64,000 nt of DNA from Caulobacteraceae bacterium (GCA_030446805.1 JAUJMO010000001.1:1073241-1137240); one strand, 5' to 3'. Shown: positions 38,167 to 48,750, numbered from the stretch's first letter. The notes: a model not told the origin generated them from the sequence alone. Translations and numbers: made by a program.

Positions 38167-38252
38167 GGTCCGCCAGGGGCGCAGAGGGCGCACGCACCGT
38201 GCCGCCTAAACTGCTTCGGCCAGTCTTGGGGAGATTTGGTTAAGAGTTGCTG

Positions 38253-40268
38253 TCACTCCCCCACAACGGCCAGGGGCTCCAGCGCGGCAGGCGCCGGTTC
38301 GGACGCAGCTCCGGCCTCCCCTTCGAACTCGGCCGCGAGGGTGCTGTAGAAGTCCGAGCGGGCGGCCTGGACCGCATCGCCCTGGTCCTCCGGCAGGGGC
38401 GTCAGTTCACGGAGATCGCGCACGGGCAGGCCCTCGTGGGCGGCGGTCATGAAACGTCGCCAGATCAGGGCCGGCAGCTCTCCGCCCGTGACCTGGTTCA
38501 TGGGACGATTGTCGTCGTTGCCGACCCACACTCCGGTGATCCAGTCCGGGGTGAAACCCACGAACCAGGCGTCCTTGTGGTTCTGGCTCGTGCCTGTTTT
38601 GCCCGCGGCGGGTCGACCGAACTGACCGCGTCGCCCGGTGCCCTGCTCGATGACCCGCTGCATCATGCCCACCATCATGGCGTTCAGCGGCGGGCTGTAG
38701 ACGGTCAGCTGCCCCAGCGGCGCGTGGCGGTAGAGCAGGTCTCCCCGGGCCGTGGTGATCTGCTCGATCAGATACGGGCGGCTCAGCTTTCCGCCGCGCT
38801 GAAACACTTGGTAGGCGCCCGTGAGCTCCAGCAGATTGGTTTCATAGGCTCCCAGGGCCACCGACAACCCCGGCCGGGGCGGCACGCTGGACAGGCCGAG
38901 GCGCCGCGCCAGACCCGCCACCTTCTCCCGCCCGGTGTCCGCCGCCAACTGGATGGCGACCGTGTTCACCGAGTGGGCCAGCGCGTCCTCCACCGTGATC
39001 GCGCCGCGGTAGATGTCGCCGTAGTTGGCGGGGGTCCAGCGCCCGAAGCGGACCGGCCGGTCCTGGCGGATGTCGGTGGGACGCACGTCGTCCTCCAGGG
39101 CCGCCGCGTAGACAAAGGGCTTGAAGGCCGACCCGGGCTGCCGCTGGGCCTGAACCGCGCGATTGAACGGGCTGCGCCGGTGGTCGACGCCCCCGGCCAT
39201 CGCCCGAATGCCCCCGTCGGGCGCGAGCGCCACAAGCGCCGCCTGGCGCGCCCGCGCCGGCCCGCCCCAGCGTCCGATCACCGCTCTCAGGCTCCCGGCC
39301 GCCTCGGCCTGCAGCGCCGGATCCACGGTCAGCCGCACCAGCAGATCCGGCGGCGCGGTCACGCCCGCCTGGCGGAGCCGTTCCAGCGCCTGAGCCTGGG
39401 CCAAGTCGAGCACATAGCCCATGTTCCCCTCGCCCGGCGGGGGCGGGGCGATCTCAGGCGGCGCGGCGCGGGCCAGCGCCTCCTGTTCGGCGGTGATCCA
39501 GCCCTCCTCGCGCATGTTGGCCAGCACCAGCCGGGAGCGGCGGATGGCGGCGTCCAGGTCGTTGGTCGGGTCCAGCCGCGTGGGCGCCTTCGGCAAGGAG
39601 GCCAGCAGCGCCGCTTCCGCCAGGGTCACATCCGTGGCGCTCTTGCCGAAGAAGGTCTGTGAGGCGGCCTCCACGCCGTAGGCGTTCTCCCCGAAGAAGA
39701 CGCGGTCGAGGTAGAGCGCCAGCACCTCGTCCTTGGTCAGCACCTGCTCCAGCCGCACGGCCAGCACCGCTTCCTGCATCTTCCGGCGGAACGTCTGTTC
39801 GGGCGTCAGAAAGATGATCTTGGCCAGTTGCTGGGTCAGGGTGGAGCCGCCCTGCACCACCCCGCCCGCCTGAGCGTTGGCCTGCACCGCTCGCAGGATG
39901 GAGCGCCCATCCACGCCGTGGTGCTCGTAGAACCGTCGATCCTCGGCGGCCAGGAAGGCCTGCGGCAGATAGGCCGGCAGAGCCCGGAGATCGACGCTGC
40001 GCCCGTGCCGCGGCCCTCGCGTGGCGATCACCCGTCCATCGTGATCCATGAAGGTGAAACCAGGCGGCCGGTTGAGCGACCACAGCCCAGCCCGGTCCGG
40101 CAGCGTCGGCAGCCCCACGAACACGCTTTGGTACAGCTGCGCGGCCAGCAGCACGGCCAGCAGCACGAAGGTCGCCCCGGCGGTGATCAGCACTCGGGCG
40201 CGCAGGCTCGTACGGCGCGAACGCGCGTGCCGCAGGTCGGCGCGGAAGGCGGGGGGCGGCGAAGTCAC
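38253..40268 (-). CDS. class A penicillin-binding protein (PBP1A family)
   Basis: 671 aa: cytosolic start, one membrane helix (about 27-47), GT51 glycosyltransferase with AAEDRRFYEHHGVD and GGSTLTQQLAK, and a transpeptidase with QPGSAFKPF (SxxK), SVNT (SxN) and GKTGTSQ (KTG). It builds and crosslinks peptidoglycan. It is transcribed alone, 86 bp upstream of cheA and divergent from ycgN. Confidence 0.93.
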   Translation of the reverse strand: MTSPPPAFRADLRHARSRRTSLRARVLITAGATFVLLAVLLAAQLYQSVFVGLPTLPDRAGLWSLNRPPGFTFMDHDGRVIATRGPRHGRSVDLRALPAYLPQAFLAAEDRRFYEHHGVDGRSILRAVQANAQAGGVVQGGSTLTQQLAKIIFLTPEQTFRRKMQEAVLAVRLEQVLTKDEVLALYLDRVFFGENAYGVEAASQTFFGKSATDVTLAEAALLASLPKAPTRLDPTNDLDAAIRRSRLVLANMREEGWITAEQEALARAAPPEIAPPPPGEGNMGYVLDLAQAQALERLRQAGVTAPPDLLVRLTVDPALQAEAAGSLRAVIGRWGGPARARQAALVALAPDGGIRAMAGGVDHRRSPFNRAVQAQRQPGSAFKPFVYAAALEDDVRPTDIRQDRPVRFGRWTPANYGDIYRGAITVEDALAHSVNTVAIQLAADTGREKVAGLARRLGLSSVPPRPGLSVALGAYETNLLELTGAYQVFQRGGKLSRPYLIEQITTARGDLLYRHAPLGQLTVYSPPLNAMMVGMMQRVIEQGTGRRGQFGRPAAGKTGTSQNHKDAWFVGFTPDWITGVWVGNDDNRPMNQVTGGELPALIWRRFMTAAHEGLPVRDLRELTPLPEDQGDAVQAARSDFYSTLAAEFEGEAGAASEPAPAALEPLAVVGE

Positions 40269-40315
40269 TTGGGCGAGCCTATCTGAACGGCCATCACGGG
40301 GTTAGACCGCCGCCT

Positions 40316-40783
40316 ATGAACGACAAGGCGCCATTCTGGGAGCGCAAGCGCCTGGAGCAGATGACCGTGGGCGAATGGGAAAGCCTGTGCGACGGCTGCG
40401 GCCTGTGCTGCCTTATCCGCTTCGAGGACGAGGATTCGGGCGAGATCATTCCGACGCGGGTCTCCTGCCGCCTGTTCGACGGGGAGGCCTGCGGATGCAA
40501 GGACTATGCGAACCGCAAGGCCCACGTCCCCGACTGCATCAAGCTGACCCCCTGGAACATCGAAGACCTCGAGTGGATGCCCAAGAGCTGCGCCTATCGG
40601 CGCGTGCACGAGGGCAAGCCCCTCCCTGTCTGGCACCCGCTCCTGACCGGCGATCGCGAAAGCGTGCACGAGGCGGGCGTGAGCATCCGCGGCCAGACCA
40701 TCAGCGAGACGTCGCTGGACGACCCGGACGACGCGCTCGACTTCACCGCCTACGACCTGCTGGAGGACCGGAGCGAAGGCTGA
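40316..40783 (+). CDS. YcgN family cysteine-cluster protein (UPF0260)
   Basis: 155 aa. WESLCDGCGLCCLIRFEDED holds the CxxCxxCC cluster, then CRLFDGEACGCKDYANR and CIKLTP, likely a metal or Fe-S site. UPF0260/YcgN proteins are widespread and of unknown function. It converges with the small gene after flhA, overlapping it by 34 bp. Confidence 0.88.
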   Translation: MNDKAPFWERKRLEQMTVGEWESLCDGCGLCCLIRFEDEDSGEIIPTRVSCRLFDGEACGCKDYANRKAHVPDCIKLTPWNIEDLEWMPKSCAYRRVHEGKPLPVWHPLLTGDRESVHEAGVSIRGQTISETSLDDPDDALDFTAYDLLEDRSEG

Positions 40784-40962
40784 GCGCCGGGCTGCACGGC
40801 CGAGCGCCCCTGTCGGCGCGCTTGAGCTTGCAGCCGCGCCGGGTTGGGCTTGCCGACGAAGGTCCAGACCGCCAGATCGATTCCGCCGCAATCAAACGGC
40901 TCTGGCCGCCCGTTGCGAAGGCGCAGCTCGGCATTGTGGAGGCGCTTGCGCGCCTCAAGCAT
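40750..40962 (-). CDS. small unknown protein encoded directly after flhA
   Basis: 70 aa: MLEARKRLHNAELRLRNGRP, then EPFDCGGIDLAVWTFVGKPN and PARLQAQARRQG, with a charged helix then a compact Trp/Phe-containing piece. It starts 8 bp after the flhA stop, so it is probably the last gene of the fliF-flhA transcript. The residue pattern looks like real protein. It overlaps ycgN tail to tail by 34 bp. No function assigned. Confidence 0.5.
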   Translation of the reverse strand: MLEARKRLHNAELRLRNGRPEPFDCGGIDLAVWTFVGKPNPARLQAQARRQGRSAVQPGAQPSLRSSSRS

Positions 40963-40970
40963 CCGCCTGG

Positions 40971-43067
40971 TTAGATCTGCCCCACCGTCTTGAGCCGCGC
41001 CTTCGGGTGGATCTCGTTCTGGCTCATCACCGTGGTTTGGCCGCGGAAACGTTCGATGATGCTGCGCACATAGGGGCGGACGCCCGGGCTGGTCAGCAGC
41101 ACGGCCGCGTCGCCGTTCACCGCCGCGCGCTCGAAGCTCTCGCGCACGCCCCGGATGAATTCCTGCAGCTTGGAGGGGGCGAGCGCCAGTTGCTTGTCGT
41201 CGCCCGGGCCGATCAGGGCGTCGGCGAAGGTCATCTCCCAGTCCGGCGAGAGCGTCACGATGGGCAGGGCGCCGTCGTCCCCGCGGTTTTGCCAGCAGAG
41301 CTGCTTGGCCAGGCGTGAGCGGACGTGCTCAACGATCACGCCCACGCTGGAGCTGTGCGGCGCCGCCTCGCCCACGCCCTCCAGGATCACGCCGAGGTCG
41401 CGGATGGACACGCGCTCGCGCAAGAGCGCCTGCAGCACCCGCTGGAAGGTCGCGGCCGTAACGACGGAGGGGATCAGGTCGTCCACCAGCTTGCGCTGCT
41501 CTTCGGGCAGCTCCTTCAACAGCTTTTGCAGCTCCGAATAGGAGAGCAGGTCGGCCATGTTCTCCTTCAGTATCTCGGTCAGATGGGTGGTCAGCACCGT
41601 GGCCGGATCCACCAGGGTGTACCCCTTGAAGGTGGCCTCTTCGCGCAGGGCCTCGTCGATCCAGGTGGCGGGAAGCCCGAAGGCCGGCTCCTTGACGTGT
41701 TCGCCCGGGAAGTCGACCTGGCGTCCGCTCGGGTCCATGGCCATGAGCGCGCCCAGGCGGACCTCGCCGGCGCCCGCCTCCATCTCCTTGATGCGCAGCG
41801 CATAGCCCTGGTTGGGAAGCCGCATGTTGTCCAGGATGCGGACAGGCGGCATGACGAAGCCGAACTCGGCCGCCAGGGTCCGGCGCAGCGCCTTGATCTG
41901 GTCGGTGAGGCGCCGGCCTTCCAGGTCGTTGATCAGGTTCAGCAGGCCGTAGCCCAGTTCGATCTTGACGTCGTCGATGGCCAGCGCCTGGGCGATCGGC
42001 TCCTCGGCGTCGGGATCGACCGCCTCGGCCGCCTCGTTCGCCTCGAGGGCCGGCTCCGGCTTGGTCCGCGTCGCGCGCCAGGCGAGATAGCCCGCGCCCA
42101 CGGACAACAGAGCGAACGGGATCAGGGGCATTCCGGGCACCAGCCCGATCACGCCGGAGGCCGCCGCCACCATGCCCAAGGCCACGGGGTTCAGGGCCAG
42201 TTGCGTGTAGAGCGCCTTGTCGGCTGAGCCCTCCACGCCCGATTTGGACACCAGGAAGCCTGCGGCGATGGAGATGATGAGCGCGGGCACCTGGCTGACC
42301 AAGCCGTCGCCGATTGTCAGCACCGTGTAGCTGCTGGCCGCCTCGCCCACGGGCAGCTTGTGCTGAACCACGCCGATCAGGATGCCGCCGATCAGGTTGA
42401 TGGCGGTGATGAGCAGGCCCGCCACGGCGTCGCCGCGGACGAACTTGGAGGCGCCGTCCATGGCGCCGAAGAAGGTGCTTTCCTGCTCCACCTCCTTGCG
42501 GCGGAGCTTGGCGCCGGCCTCGTCCACCAAGCCGGACGACAGGTCGGCGTCGATGGCCATCTGCTTGCCGGGCATGGAGTCCAGGGCGAAGCGCGCCGCA
42601 ACCTCGGCGATGCGGGTCGAGCCCTTGGTGATCACCACGAAGTTCACGATCACCAGGATCGCGAACACGATCACCCCGATCACGAAACTGCCGCCCATCA
42701 TGAGCTCGCCGAAGCTCTCGATGACCGCGCCGGCCGCGTGGCCGCCCTCGTGCCCATGGCTCAGGATCAGGCGCGTCGTGGCCAGGTTCAGCCCCAGCCG
42801 GAACAGGGTCGCCACCAACAGCACCGTCGGAAAGGCGGTGAACTCCAGCGGCTTCTTGATCATCAGCGCCGTCATCAGGATCAGCACGGAGGCGACCAGC
42901 GACAGCGCCAGCAGCAGGTCCATCAGGAACGGCGGCATGGGCAGGATCAGCAGGGTGATGATCCCGATCACCCCGATGGCCAAGGCCACCTCGCCTTTCA
43001 GGACCCAGCCGAGCGCCGTCTTGGCGCTGGGCAGGCCCGAACCGGTTTTCAGGCCGACATCAGCCAT
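40971..43067 (-). CDS. flhA: flagellar export gate protein FlhA
   Basis: 698 aa. About eight N-terminal membrane helices and a cytosolic domain from about 350. The family signatures MPPFLMDLLLALSLVASVLI, LRLGLNLATTRLIL-like FRLGLNLATTRLIL and GDAVAGLLITAINLIGG are present. FlhA forms the ring that receives export substrates of the flagellar type III system. The ATG follows directly after the stop of a 35-codon open frame. Confidence 0.96.
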   Translation of the reverse strand: MADVGLKTGSGLPSAKTALGWVLKGEVALAIGVIGIITLLILPMPPFLMDLLLALSLVASVLILMTALMIKKPLEFTAFPTVLLVATLFRLGLNLATTRLILSHGHEGGHAAGAVIESFGELMMGGSFVIGVIVFAILVIVNFVVITKGSTRIAEVAARFALDSMPGKQMAIDADLSSGLVDEAGAKLRRKEVEQESTFFGAMDGASKFVRGDAVAGLLITAINLIGGILIGVVQHKLPVGEAASSYTVLTIGDGLVSQVPALIISIAAGFLVSKSGVEGSADKALYTQLALNPVALGMVAAASGVIGLVPGMPLIPFALLSVGAGYLAWRATRTKPEPALEANEAAEAVDPDAEEPIAQALAIDDVKIELGYGLLNLINDLEGRRLTDQIKALRRTLAAEFGFVMPPVRILDNMRLPNQGYALRIKEMEAGAGEVRLGALMAMDPSGRQVDFPGEHVKEPAFGLPATWIDEALREEATFKGYTLVDPATVLTTHLTEILKENMADLLSYSELQKLLKELPEEQRKLVDDLIPSVVTAATFQRVLQALLRERVSIRDLGVILEGVGEAAPHSSSVGVIVEHVRSRLAKQLCWQNRGDDGALPIVTLSPDWEMTFADALIGPGDDKQLALAPSKLQEFIRGVRESFERAAVNGDAAVLLTSPGVRPYVRSIIERFRGQTTVMSQNEIHPKARLKTVGQI

Positions 43068-43175
43068 TCAGCGCGCCCGCGCCGCGCGCGCGGCGTTCGC
43101 GATCACGGCCTCTCGGTCGCACGTCGAGGCGAGACCCGCCGCTGCCAGGGCCAGCAAGACCTCCCTGCGCTCCAT
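43068..43175 (-). CDS. possible 35-residue peptide between flbD and flhA
   Basis: MERREVLLALAAAGLAST, then CDREAVIANAARAARAR; it resembles the start of a Tat or lipoprotein signal (RREVLLALAAAGLAS-C). It starts 13 bp after the flbD stop and its TGA abuts the flhA ATG. It may serve in translational coupling rather than as a working peptide. Confidence 0.35.
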   Translation of the reverse strand: MERREVLLALAAAGLASTCDREAVIANAARAARAR

Positions 43176-43188
43176 CCGGCTCGCCACC

Positions 43189-44550
43189 TCAGGCGGCCTG
43201 GGCGGAGCTGAGGCCGCTCTGCGGCGGGGGCACGGCCGCGCCGGCCTCCGCGTACTCGTTCAACTTGTTGCGGAGGGTGCGGATGCTGATGCCGAGGATG
43301 TTGGCCGCGTGGGTGCGGTTGCCCAGACAGTGGCCCAGGGTGTCCAGGATCAGTTGCTGCTCCACCGCGGCCACCGTGCGGCCGACGAAGCCGCGGGTGA
43401 CGCTTTCGGCCGCCTCCGCGGCGCGCGTCGCTAGGTCGGCCGGGGCTGTGGCGACCTCCGGCAGCAGGATGGCGTCGGGCTCGATCTCCGCGCCTGAGGC
43501 GATCAGCACCGCGCGGTGGATGGTGTTCTCCAGTTCGCGAACATTGCCCGGCCAGCTGTGCGCGAGCAGGCGCTGGCGCGTCGCCGCGCTGAGCGGACGC
43601 TCCGGATATTCGTTCGCCGCGGCGTACTTCCTGGCGAAATGCTCCGCTAAGGTGAGCACGTCCGAGGGCCGGGCGCGCAGCGGCGGCAGGGCCAGGTTCA
43701 CCACGTTCAGCCGGTACAGCAGGTCTTCGCGAAACACCCCTTCGCGCACGGCCTGGACCAGGTCGCGGTTGCTGGTGGCGATGACGCGAATATTCACCGG
43801 GACCGGCTTTGACCCGCCGACACGGTCGATGATCCGCTCCTGCAGCGCGCGAAGCAGCTTTGACTGCAGCCGGGCGTCCATTTCGGTGATCTCGTCCAGC
43901 AGCAGGGTGCCGCCGTCGGCCTCCTCGAACTTGCCGATCCGGCGGGCGTGCGCGCCGGTGAAAGCGCCCTTCTCATGCCCGAACAGCTCGCTTTCCAGGA
44001 GGTTGTCCGGGATGGCCGCGCAATTCACGGACACGAACGCCTTGTCGGCCCGCTTGGAACGGGTGTGGACATGGCGCGCCATGACCTCCTTGCCGACGCC
44101 GCTTTCCCCTGTGATCAGCACGGAGGCTTCCGAGGGCGCGATCTGGTCCGCCAGCTTGAGCACCGACTGCATGGCCGGGTCGCGCGTGACCAGCGGCCGG
44201 TCTTCCGAGGTCACGGCGTTCAGGACGGCCGCGATCAGCTCCGCTTCCGGAGGAAGGGGAATGAACTCCTTGGCTCCCGCCCGGATCGCCTCGGCCGCGC
44301 GGCGCGGGTCCGCGGCGATGCCGCAAGCCACCACTGGGACGGTGATCCGCTCGGCGGCGTTGGCGGCGATCAGCGCCGCGATGTCCAGGTCGTAGTCGAC
44401 CATCATCAGGTCGGCGCCCTGGCCGGCGCGCAGCGCCGCAGTGGCGGCGTTGGCGGACTCCACATGACTGACCTTGGCGCCGGCCGCGATGGCCATGCGC
44501 ACGGCCGTGCCCAATTGTCCGGACAGGCGACCGACGACCAGAAGGCGCAT
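43189..44550 (-). CDS. flbD: FlbD, sigma-54-dependent flagellar activator
   Basis: 453 aa. An N-terminal receiver-like domain (about 1-120) lacks a clear phospho-site, as in FlbD. The AAA+ domain has GESGVGKE (about 146-153), GAFTGA and [13 protein letters not shown], and a C-terminal Fis-type HTH includes [20 protein letters not shown]. FlbD switches on late sigma-54 genes and represses fliF in Caulobacter. The ATG shares a base with the fliN stop (TGATG). Confidence 0.94.
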   Translation of the reverse strand: MRLLVVGRLSGQLGTAVRMAIAAGAKVSHVESANAATAALRAGQGADLMMVDYDLDIAALIAANAAERITVPVVACGIAADPRRAAEAIRAGAKEFIPLPPEAELIAAVLNAVTSEDRPLVTRDPAMQSVLKLADQIAPSEASVLITGESGVGKEVMARHVHTRSKRADKAFVSVNCAAIPDNLLESELFGHEKGAFTGAHARRIGKFEEADGGTLLLDEITEMDARLQSKLLRALQERIIDRVGGSKPVPVNIRVIATSNRDLVQAVREGVFREDLLYRLNVVNLALPPLRARPSDVLTLAEHFARKYAAANEYPERPLSAATRQRLLAHSWPGNVRELENTIHRAVLIASGAEIEPDAILLPEVATAPADLATRAAEAAESVTRGFVGRTVAAVEQQLILDTLGHCLGNRTHAANILGISIRTLRNKLNEYAEAGAAVPPPQSGLSSAQAA

Positions 44551-44882
44551 CAGGCGTCCTCGCTTTTGATGATTTCCGTCATGGTCACGCCCAGCCGCTC
44601 ATCGACGACCACCACTTCGCCGCGGGCGACCAGGCGGTTGTTGACATAGATGTCGATGGCCTCCCCCACCTTGCGGTCGAGTTCGAGCACGCTGCCCTGC
44701 GCCAGCTTGAGGAGCTGGGCTACGCTCATGCTGGCCTTGCCCAGGACAGCCGAGATGTTCACCGGCACGTCGAACACGGGCGCAAGATCGTGCGCCGACT
44801 TCTCGCCGCCGTCGCCGCCGAAGTCGGTGGGCAGACCTCCGCCTTCCAGTTCGTCGAGGGACAGGCTGTCCTCCATGGCCAT
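44550..44882 (-). CDS. fliN: flagellar motor switch protein FliN
   Basis: 110 aa from the ATG at 44882, with an AGGAG about 10 nt upstream; a TTG three codons earlier is weaker. The C-terminal SpoA-like domain reads [20 protein letters not shown] and [18 protein letters not shown], standard FliN. It forms the lower C ring with FliG. Confidence 0.93.
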   Translation of the reverse strand: MAMEDSLSLDELEGGGLPTDFGGDGGEKSAHDLAPVFDVPVNISAVLGKASMSVAQLLKLAQGSVLELDRKVGEAIDIYVNNRLVARGEVVVVDERLGVTMTEIIKSEDA

Positions 44883-44887
44883 GGGAC

Positions 44888-45541
44888 TCAAGCTCCTGAA
44901 GGGTTAGGTGCAAAGGGGTGAAGCGCATCGCCGTGCAGCCCTTCGACCGCCAGCGCCGCGGCCAGGGCCTCACGCACGCGCGCGGCCGCCGGCTCAGGGT
45001 CATAGGCCGCGCGGCCGTCACCCCAGTCGAAGATGAAGGCCGCCCGGGCCATGCCGGGTTCCGCCTTGACCTGGACCGCGCCGGTCAGCCCGGCCTCGTC
45101 CGCCACGCGCTCCAGGGCTTGGCGCAGCCGCTCCGGCTCTCCCGCCCCCGTGCGCACGATCAGGCGCGGCGTGGTCTCCAGTTCGCCCGTGAGCGCCCGC
45201 AGCGCCGCCTCCGCGGGAGCTTGCGGGAAGCAGTCCAGCGCGGCGTCGGCGATCGCGCGCGCGCAGACCAGCGACAGGGCCGCAGCGCCTTCCTTGTGCG
45301 TGTGGGCGACCCCCGCCAGCGCGCCCAGGGCGCCGGTGATCGCGCCCGCGATCTCGCGAAGAGCCGCCGCCTGGGCCGCCTCGGCTTTCACCACCGCCGA
45401 GCGCTCGCCCTGAGCGTAGCCTTCCGCCCGCGCGGCCTCGATCTCCTCGACCGTAAAGGCGCGCTTCTTCGGCGCCGGCGGCTCAAAGGCCACCGCGCCC
45501 TGATCGTCGAACACGGTTTCAAAGGCGAAGCGTCGCATCAA
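44888..45541 (-). CDS. fliH: FliH/FlbE flagellar assembly protein
   Basis: 217 aa. [20 protein letters not shown] is the FliH-type helix, then an Ala/Glu-rich coiled region and a small domain at the end. FliH (FlbE in Caulobacter) regulates the export ATPase and, in Caulobacter, has been linked to FlbD/DivK control. It overlaps fliG by 4 bp. Confidence 0.85.
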   Translation of the reverse strand: MMRRFAFETVFDDQGAVAFEPPAPKKRAFTVEEIEAARAEGYAQGERSAVVKAEAAQAAALREIAGAITGALGALAGVAHTHKEGAAALSLVCARAIADAALDCFPQAPAEAALRALTGELETTPRLIVRTGAGEPERLRQALERVADEAGLTGAVQVKAEPGMARAAFIFDWGDGRAAYDPEPAAARVREALAAALAVEGLHGDALHPFAPNPSGA

Positions 45542-46569
45542 TACACCAACTCGTCGTCGCCGCCCTGCTCGACCAGCATGATCTCGCCCTTGGCCGCCAG
45601 GTCCTTGGCGACCTGAACGACGCCCCCCTGGGCCGCGTCCACGTCCTTCAGCCGCACCGGCCCCATGCCTTCCATCTCCTCGCGGAGGATCTTGGCCGCC
45701 CGCTCGCTCATGTTTTCGAAGAACAAGGTGCGCACCTTGTCGGAAGCGCCCTTCAGCGCCAGCCCCAGCTGGTCCTTTTCCACGGTACGGATCAGGGTCT
45801 GCACGGCGCCCGCGTCCAGCTTGCCCAGGTCGTCGAAGACGAACATCAGCGCCCGGATGCGCTCGGCCGCCTCCTTGTTGCGATCCTCCAGCGCGCTCAG
45901 GAAACGTTGTTCGGTTTGCCGGTCGAAGTTGTTGAAGATGTCGGCCATCTGCTCATGGCTGTCGCGCTTGGACGTGCGCGCCAGATTGCTCATGAACTCG
46001 GTGCGGAGGGTTTGCTCGATCTTGTCCAGGATCTCTTTCTGGACCGGCTCCATGCGCAGCATGCGGTTCACGCACTCCAGCGCGAACTCCTCGGGCAGGC
46101 AGCCCAGCACCCGAGCGGCGTGGTCCGACTTAATCTTGGAAAGCACCACCGCGACCGTTTGCGGATACTCGTTCTTGAGATAGGCGGCGAGCACGGCTTC
46201 ATTCACGTTGCCCAGCTTGTCCCACATCGTCCGACCCGCGGGACCGCGGATCTCCTCCATGAGAGCGTCGACCTTGCTGTCGGGCAGGAAGGAGGCCAGC
46301 AGCCTTTGCGTCTGGTCGAAGCTGCCCAGCACGGCGCCGCCCGCGCCCACGCCGCCCACGAACTCGACAAGCAGCGACTCGACCACATTGCTGGTCACCG
46401 TGCCCAGGTTGCTCATGGCCTGGCTGATGTCGCGGATCTCCTCGTCGTCCAGCGCCTCCCACAGCACCCGGTGCTCCTCGCCCAGCGCCAGCAGGAGCAC
46501 GGCGGCCTTTTCCGCACCGGTCAGGGCGCCGGGGTCGTCGACGACGGTGCGGGCCAGGGCCTTGCTCAT
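45538..46569 (-). CDS. fliG: flagellar motor switch protein FliG
   Basis: 343 aa. [18 protein letters not shown] opens the N domain, and [20 protein letters not shown] and [20 protein letters not shown] carry the stator-facing charged helix. FliG links FliF to the switch and takes torque from MotA. It is coupled to fliF (ATGA) and to fliH. Confidence 0.95.
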   Translation of the reverse strand: MSKALARTVVDDPGALTGAEKAAVLLLALGEEHRVLWEALDDEEIRDISQAMSNLGTVTSNVVESLLVEFVGGVGAGGAVLGSFDQTQRLLASFLPDSKVDALMEEIRGPAGRTMWDKLGNVNEAVLAAYLKNEYPQTVAVVLSKIKSDHAARVLGCLPEEFALECVNRMLRMEPVQKEILDKIEQTLRTEFMSNLARTSKRDSHEQMADIFNNFDRQTEQRFLSALEDRNKEAAERIRALMFVFDDLGKLDAGAVQTLIRTVEKDQLGLALKGASDKVRTLFFENMSERAAKILREEMEGMGPVRLKDVDAAQGGVVQVAKDLAAKGEIMLVEQGGDDELVY

Positions 46570-48212
46570 GATGCGGTGGCCGGGGCGTTGAGCCAGTTGC
46601 GCAGGGTGGAGACGGAGGCCTCAGGATGCTTCTCGACGAACTCGGCGACCTTCTTGACCGAGCTGGCTTTCACCGCCCCTTCGATACGAGCGATGTCCAG
46701 CGTGTTCTCCACGTCCGGCCCGGGCAGGGCCAGGGTCTCGCCGGTGACCTCATAGGCCAGCGCCGCCGTGGGAGCCGCCAAGGCGTTCGACGGCGGGACC
46801 AGCGCCGGAACGCCCGCGCCCGCTCCGCCCGTCGCACCCTTCAGGAGCGGCCGCGCCACGAAGAAGATCATTAGGGCGCCCACCAGACCTAGGATGAGCA
46901 GCTCGACGCCGCGCATGACGTCGTTCTTGTCGAAGCCCATCAGGGGATTGGCCGCCGTGGTTCCGCCCGCCGCAGCGTCGTCGCGGGCGAAACGGACGTT
47001 GGTCACCACCACCTGGTCGCCCCGGGCGCCGTCGAAGCCCACCGCCGCCCGCACCAGATCGTTGATCCGCTGCATCTCCTCCGGCGCCCGGGCGGTATAG
47101 GCGCCGGGCTTGCCGTCCGCGCCCGCGGCCGTGACGCCGTCCACCGCAACCGCAACCGCAACCCGCTTGATGCGGCCCGGCTCGACCACCTCGGTCCGGG
47201 TGGTGGAGCTGATCTCGTAATTGGTCGTCTCCGTCGCCCCTTCGGCGGCGCTCTGCGCCATGGCGGCGCCCGGCGTCTGCTGCCCTTCCGGAATATTGGC
47301 GGCCGCCGTGGCCATGCCGGCGGCGTCCGGCTCGGTTTCGTTGCTGGTCTCCTCCGACGTCTGGGTGGAGCGCACCACCTGCCCGTCGGGGTCGTAGGTC
47401 TTCTGCTCCGTGGTCACCCGCGACAGGTCCAGCTCGGCCGTCACGTTCACCCGGGCCCGACCGGGCCCCACCACGCCTTCCACGATCTCCAGCACCTTGC
47501 GGCGGAGCTTGCCCTCCTCCTCCGCCCGCAGGCTATCGGCCGCGGCTCCCGTGACCGAGCCGTCGCCGGAGCCGTCCGCCAGCATCTTGCCCTTGTCGTC
47601 GCTGATGGTGACCCGCTGGGCCGATAGTCCCGTCACCGCGCCCGCGACCAGGTTGCGGATGGTGACCACCTTGTCGGCGGGCAGCTCGCCTCGGCCGAAG
47701 CCCACCACCACGGAGGCGGAGGGCTGCTCCGGGGTCTCCTCGAACAGCTCGCGCTTAGGCAGGGCCAGTTGCACCCGCACGCTGGTCACGCCCTGGATGG
47801 CGCGGATGGTGCGCGCCAGCTCGCCTTCCAGCGCCCGCTGCCGATTCAGCTGCTGGACGAAGTCCGTCTGCCCCAGCGCCGAGGCTTCGTCGAAGATCTC
47901 GTAGCCCACCGAGCCCGCCGTCGGCAGCCCTTGCCCGGAAAGCAGCAGTCGCGAGGAGGCCACCTCGTCGCGCGGCACCATGATGGTCGAGCCGTCGCCT
48001 TTGGCCTCGTACTCCACGCCCGCCGCGTCCAGCGCGGCCGCGATCTCGGAGGCCTCCTTCAGATCCAGGTTGGAATAGAGCAGGGCCTGAGGCTCGCCGC
48101 CGATCCGCATGGAGATGGCCGCCAGCACGGCCACCAGCCCCAGCGCCCCGCCGACCAGGGCCGCCAGCCGCCCGATCCCGAACCGTCCCAACAAAGCCGT
48201 CAGCTGACCCAC
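46566..48212 (-). CDS. fliF: flagellar MS-ring protein FliF
   Basis: 548 aa from a GTG at 48212. The GTG is preferred because GAGGG lies 6 nt upstream and the CtrA-like site would be too close to a longer TTG start at 48251. Two membrane helices (near 20-40 and 445-465) flank a periplasmic ring domain with [20 protein letters not shown]. FliF forms the base on which the switch and export gate assemble. It heads the fliF-fliG-fliH-fliN-flbD-flhA operon. Confidence 0.93.
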   Translation of the reverse strand: MGQLTALLGRFGIGRLAALVGGALGLVAVLAAISMRIGGEPQALLYSNLDLKEASEIAAALDAAGVEYEAKGDGSTIMVPRDEVASSRLLLSGQGLPTAGSVGYEIFDEASALGQTDFVQQLNRQRALEGELARTIRAIQGVTSVRVQLALPKRELFEETPEQPSASVVVGFGRGELPADKVVTIRNLVAGAVTGLSAQRVTISDDKGKMLADGSGDGSVTGAAADSLRAEEEGKLRRKVLEIVEGVVGPGRARVNVTAELDLSRVTTEQKTYDPDGQVVRSTQTSEETSNETEPDAAGMATAAANIPEGQQTPGAAMAQSAAEGATETTNYEISSTTRTEVVEPGRIKRVAVAVAVDGVTAAGADGKPGAYTARAPEEMQRINDLVRAAVGFDGARGDQVVVTNVRFARDDAAAGGTTAANPLMGFDKNDVMRGVELLILGLVGALMIFFVARPLLKGATGGAGAGVPALVPPSNALAAPTAALAYEVTGETLALPGPDVENTLDIARIEGAVKASSVKKVAEFVEKHPEASVSTLRNWLNAPATAS

Positions 48213-48269
48213 GCGCGCCCTCGCTGGCGGGTTTCGCCCGCCGGTGGGCAAGTTTTGCCGGGTCGGGCG

Positions 48270-48284
48270 TTAACGCGGAGTTAT
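48270..48284 (-). promoter_or_regulatory. CtrA-box-like site upstream of fliF
   Basis: On the minus strand this reads ATAA-N7-TTAAC, one mismatch from TTAA-N7-TTAAC. It lies 58-72 bp upstream of the GTG at 48212, which fits CtrA binding over a -35. Known biology: fliF is CtrA-activated in Caulobacter. Confidence 0.5.
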
Positions 48285-48366
48285 GGAGGCGGGCGCGCGC
48301 CTCTTTGGTGTCTCTGCGGACCAGCCCAGGGCAGGTTCGGACCACCCCCAGAGGCCTGAAACGGAA

Positions 48367-48400
48367 AAGGGCCGCGCTCCCGTCCGGAAGCGCGGCCCTT
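48367..48400 (-). terminator. strong intrinsic terminator after sciP
   Basis: A perfect 12-bp stem, AAGGGCCGCGCT with AGCGCGGCCCTT, is 10 bp apart and followed on the minus strand by TTCCGTTT. It starts 20 bp after the sciP stop and separates sciP from the fliF operon. Confidence 0.85.
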
Positions 48401-48420
48401 CGCCCAATTCGACGTCTCGC

Positions 48421-48699
48421 CTAGCGGTAGGCTTGGATCCGCGTGGTGCGCAGGCCGGCCATGCCGTGACGGTCGATGGAGCTCTGCCAGCCGAGGAACT
48501 CTTCGTGGGTCAGGCGATAGCGTTGGCACGCGTCCTCCAGGCTCAGCAGCCCGCCGCGCACGGCATGGACCACCTCCGCCTTGCGGCGGATGACCCAGCG
48601 GTCGGTCCGCGGCGGCGGCAGGTCGGCCAGGGTCAACGGTTCGCCCGTCGGCCCGATCACGTAACGCTCGCCCTTGTTGTTCAGGCGCTCTTGCAACAT
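48421..48699 (-). CDS. sciP: SciP, CtrA inhibitory protein (DUF1153)
   Basis: 92 aa: MLQERLNNKGERYVIGPTGE, then PLTLADLPPPRT, RWVIRRKAEVVHAVRGGLLS and a LRTTRIQAYR end. This is the DUF1153/SciP sequence, whose HTH-like fold binds CtrA and blocks its recruitment of RNA polymerase. In Caulobacter it lies in the same place, between the hook genes and fliF. A CtrA-like site precedes it and a terminator follows. Confidence 0.93.
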   Translation of the reverse strand: MLQERLNNKGERYVIGPTGEPLTLADLPPPRTDRWVIRRKAEVVHAVRGGLLSLEDACQRYRLTHEEFLGWQSSIDRHGMAGLRTTRIQAYR

Positions 48700-48750
48700 C
48701 GGCGTTTCTGCCTCTCACCCATTCCGTAGCGTGACCATAAGCGCGGGGCC

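Noticed and set aside
36550-38349. A 599-codon plus-strand frame over cheA
   Set aside because: Mirror frame of a well-supported kinase; Arg/Gly-rich composition.
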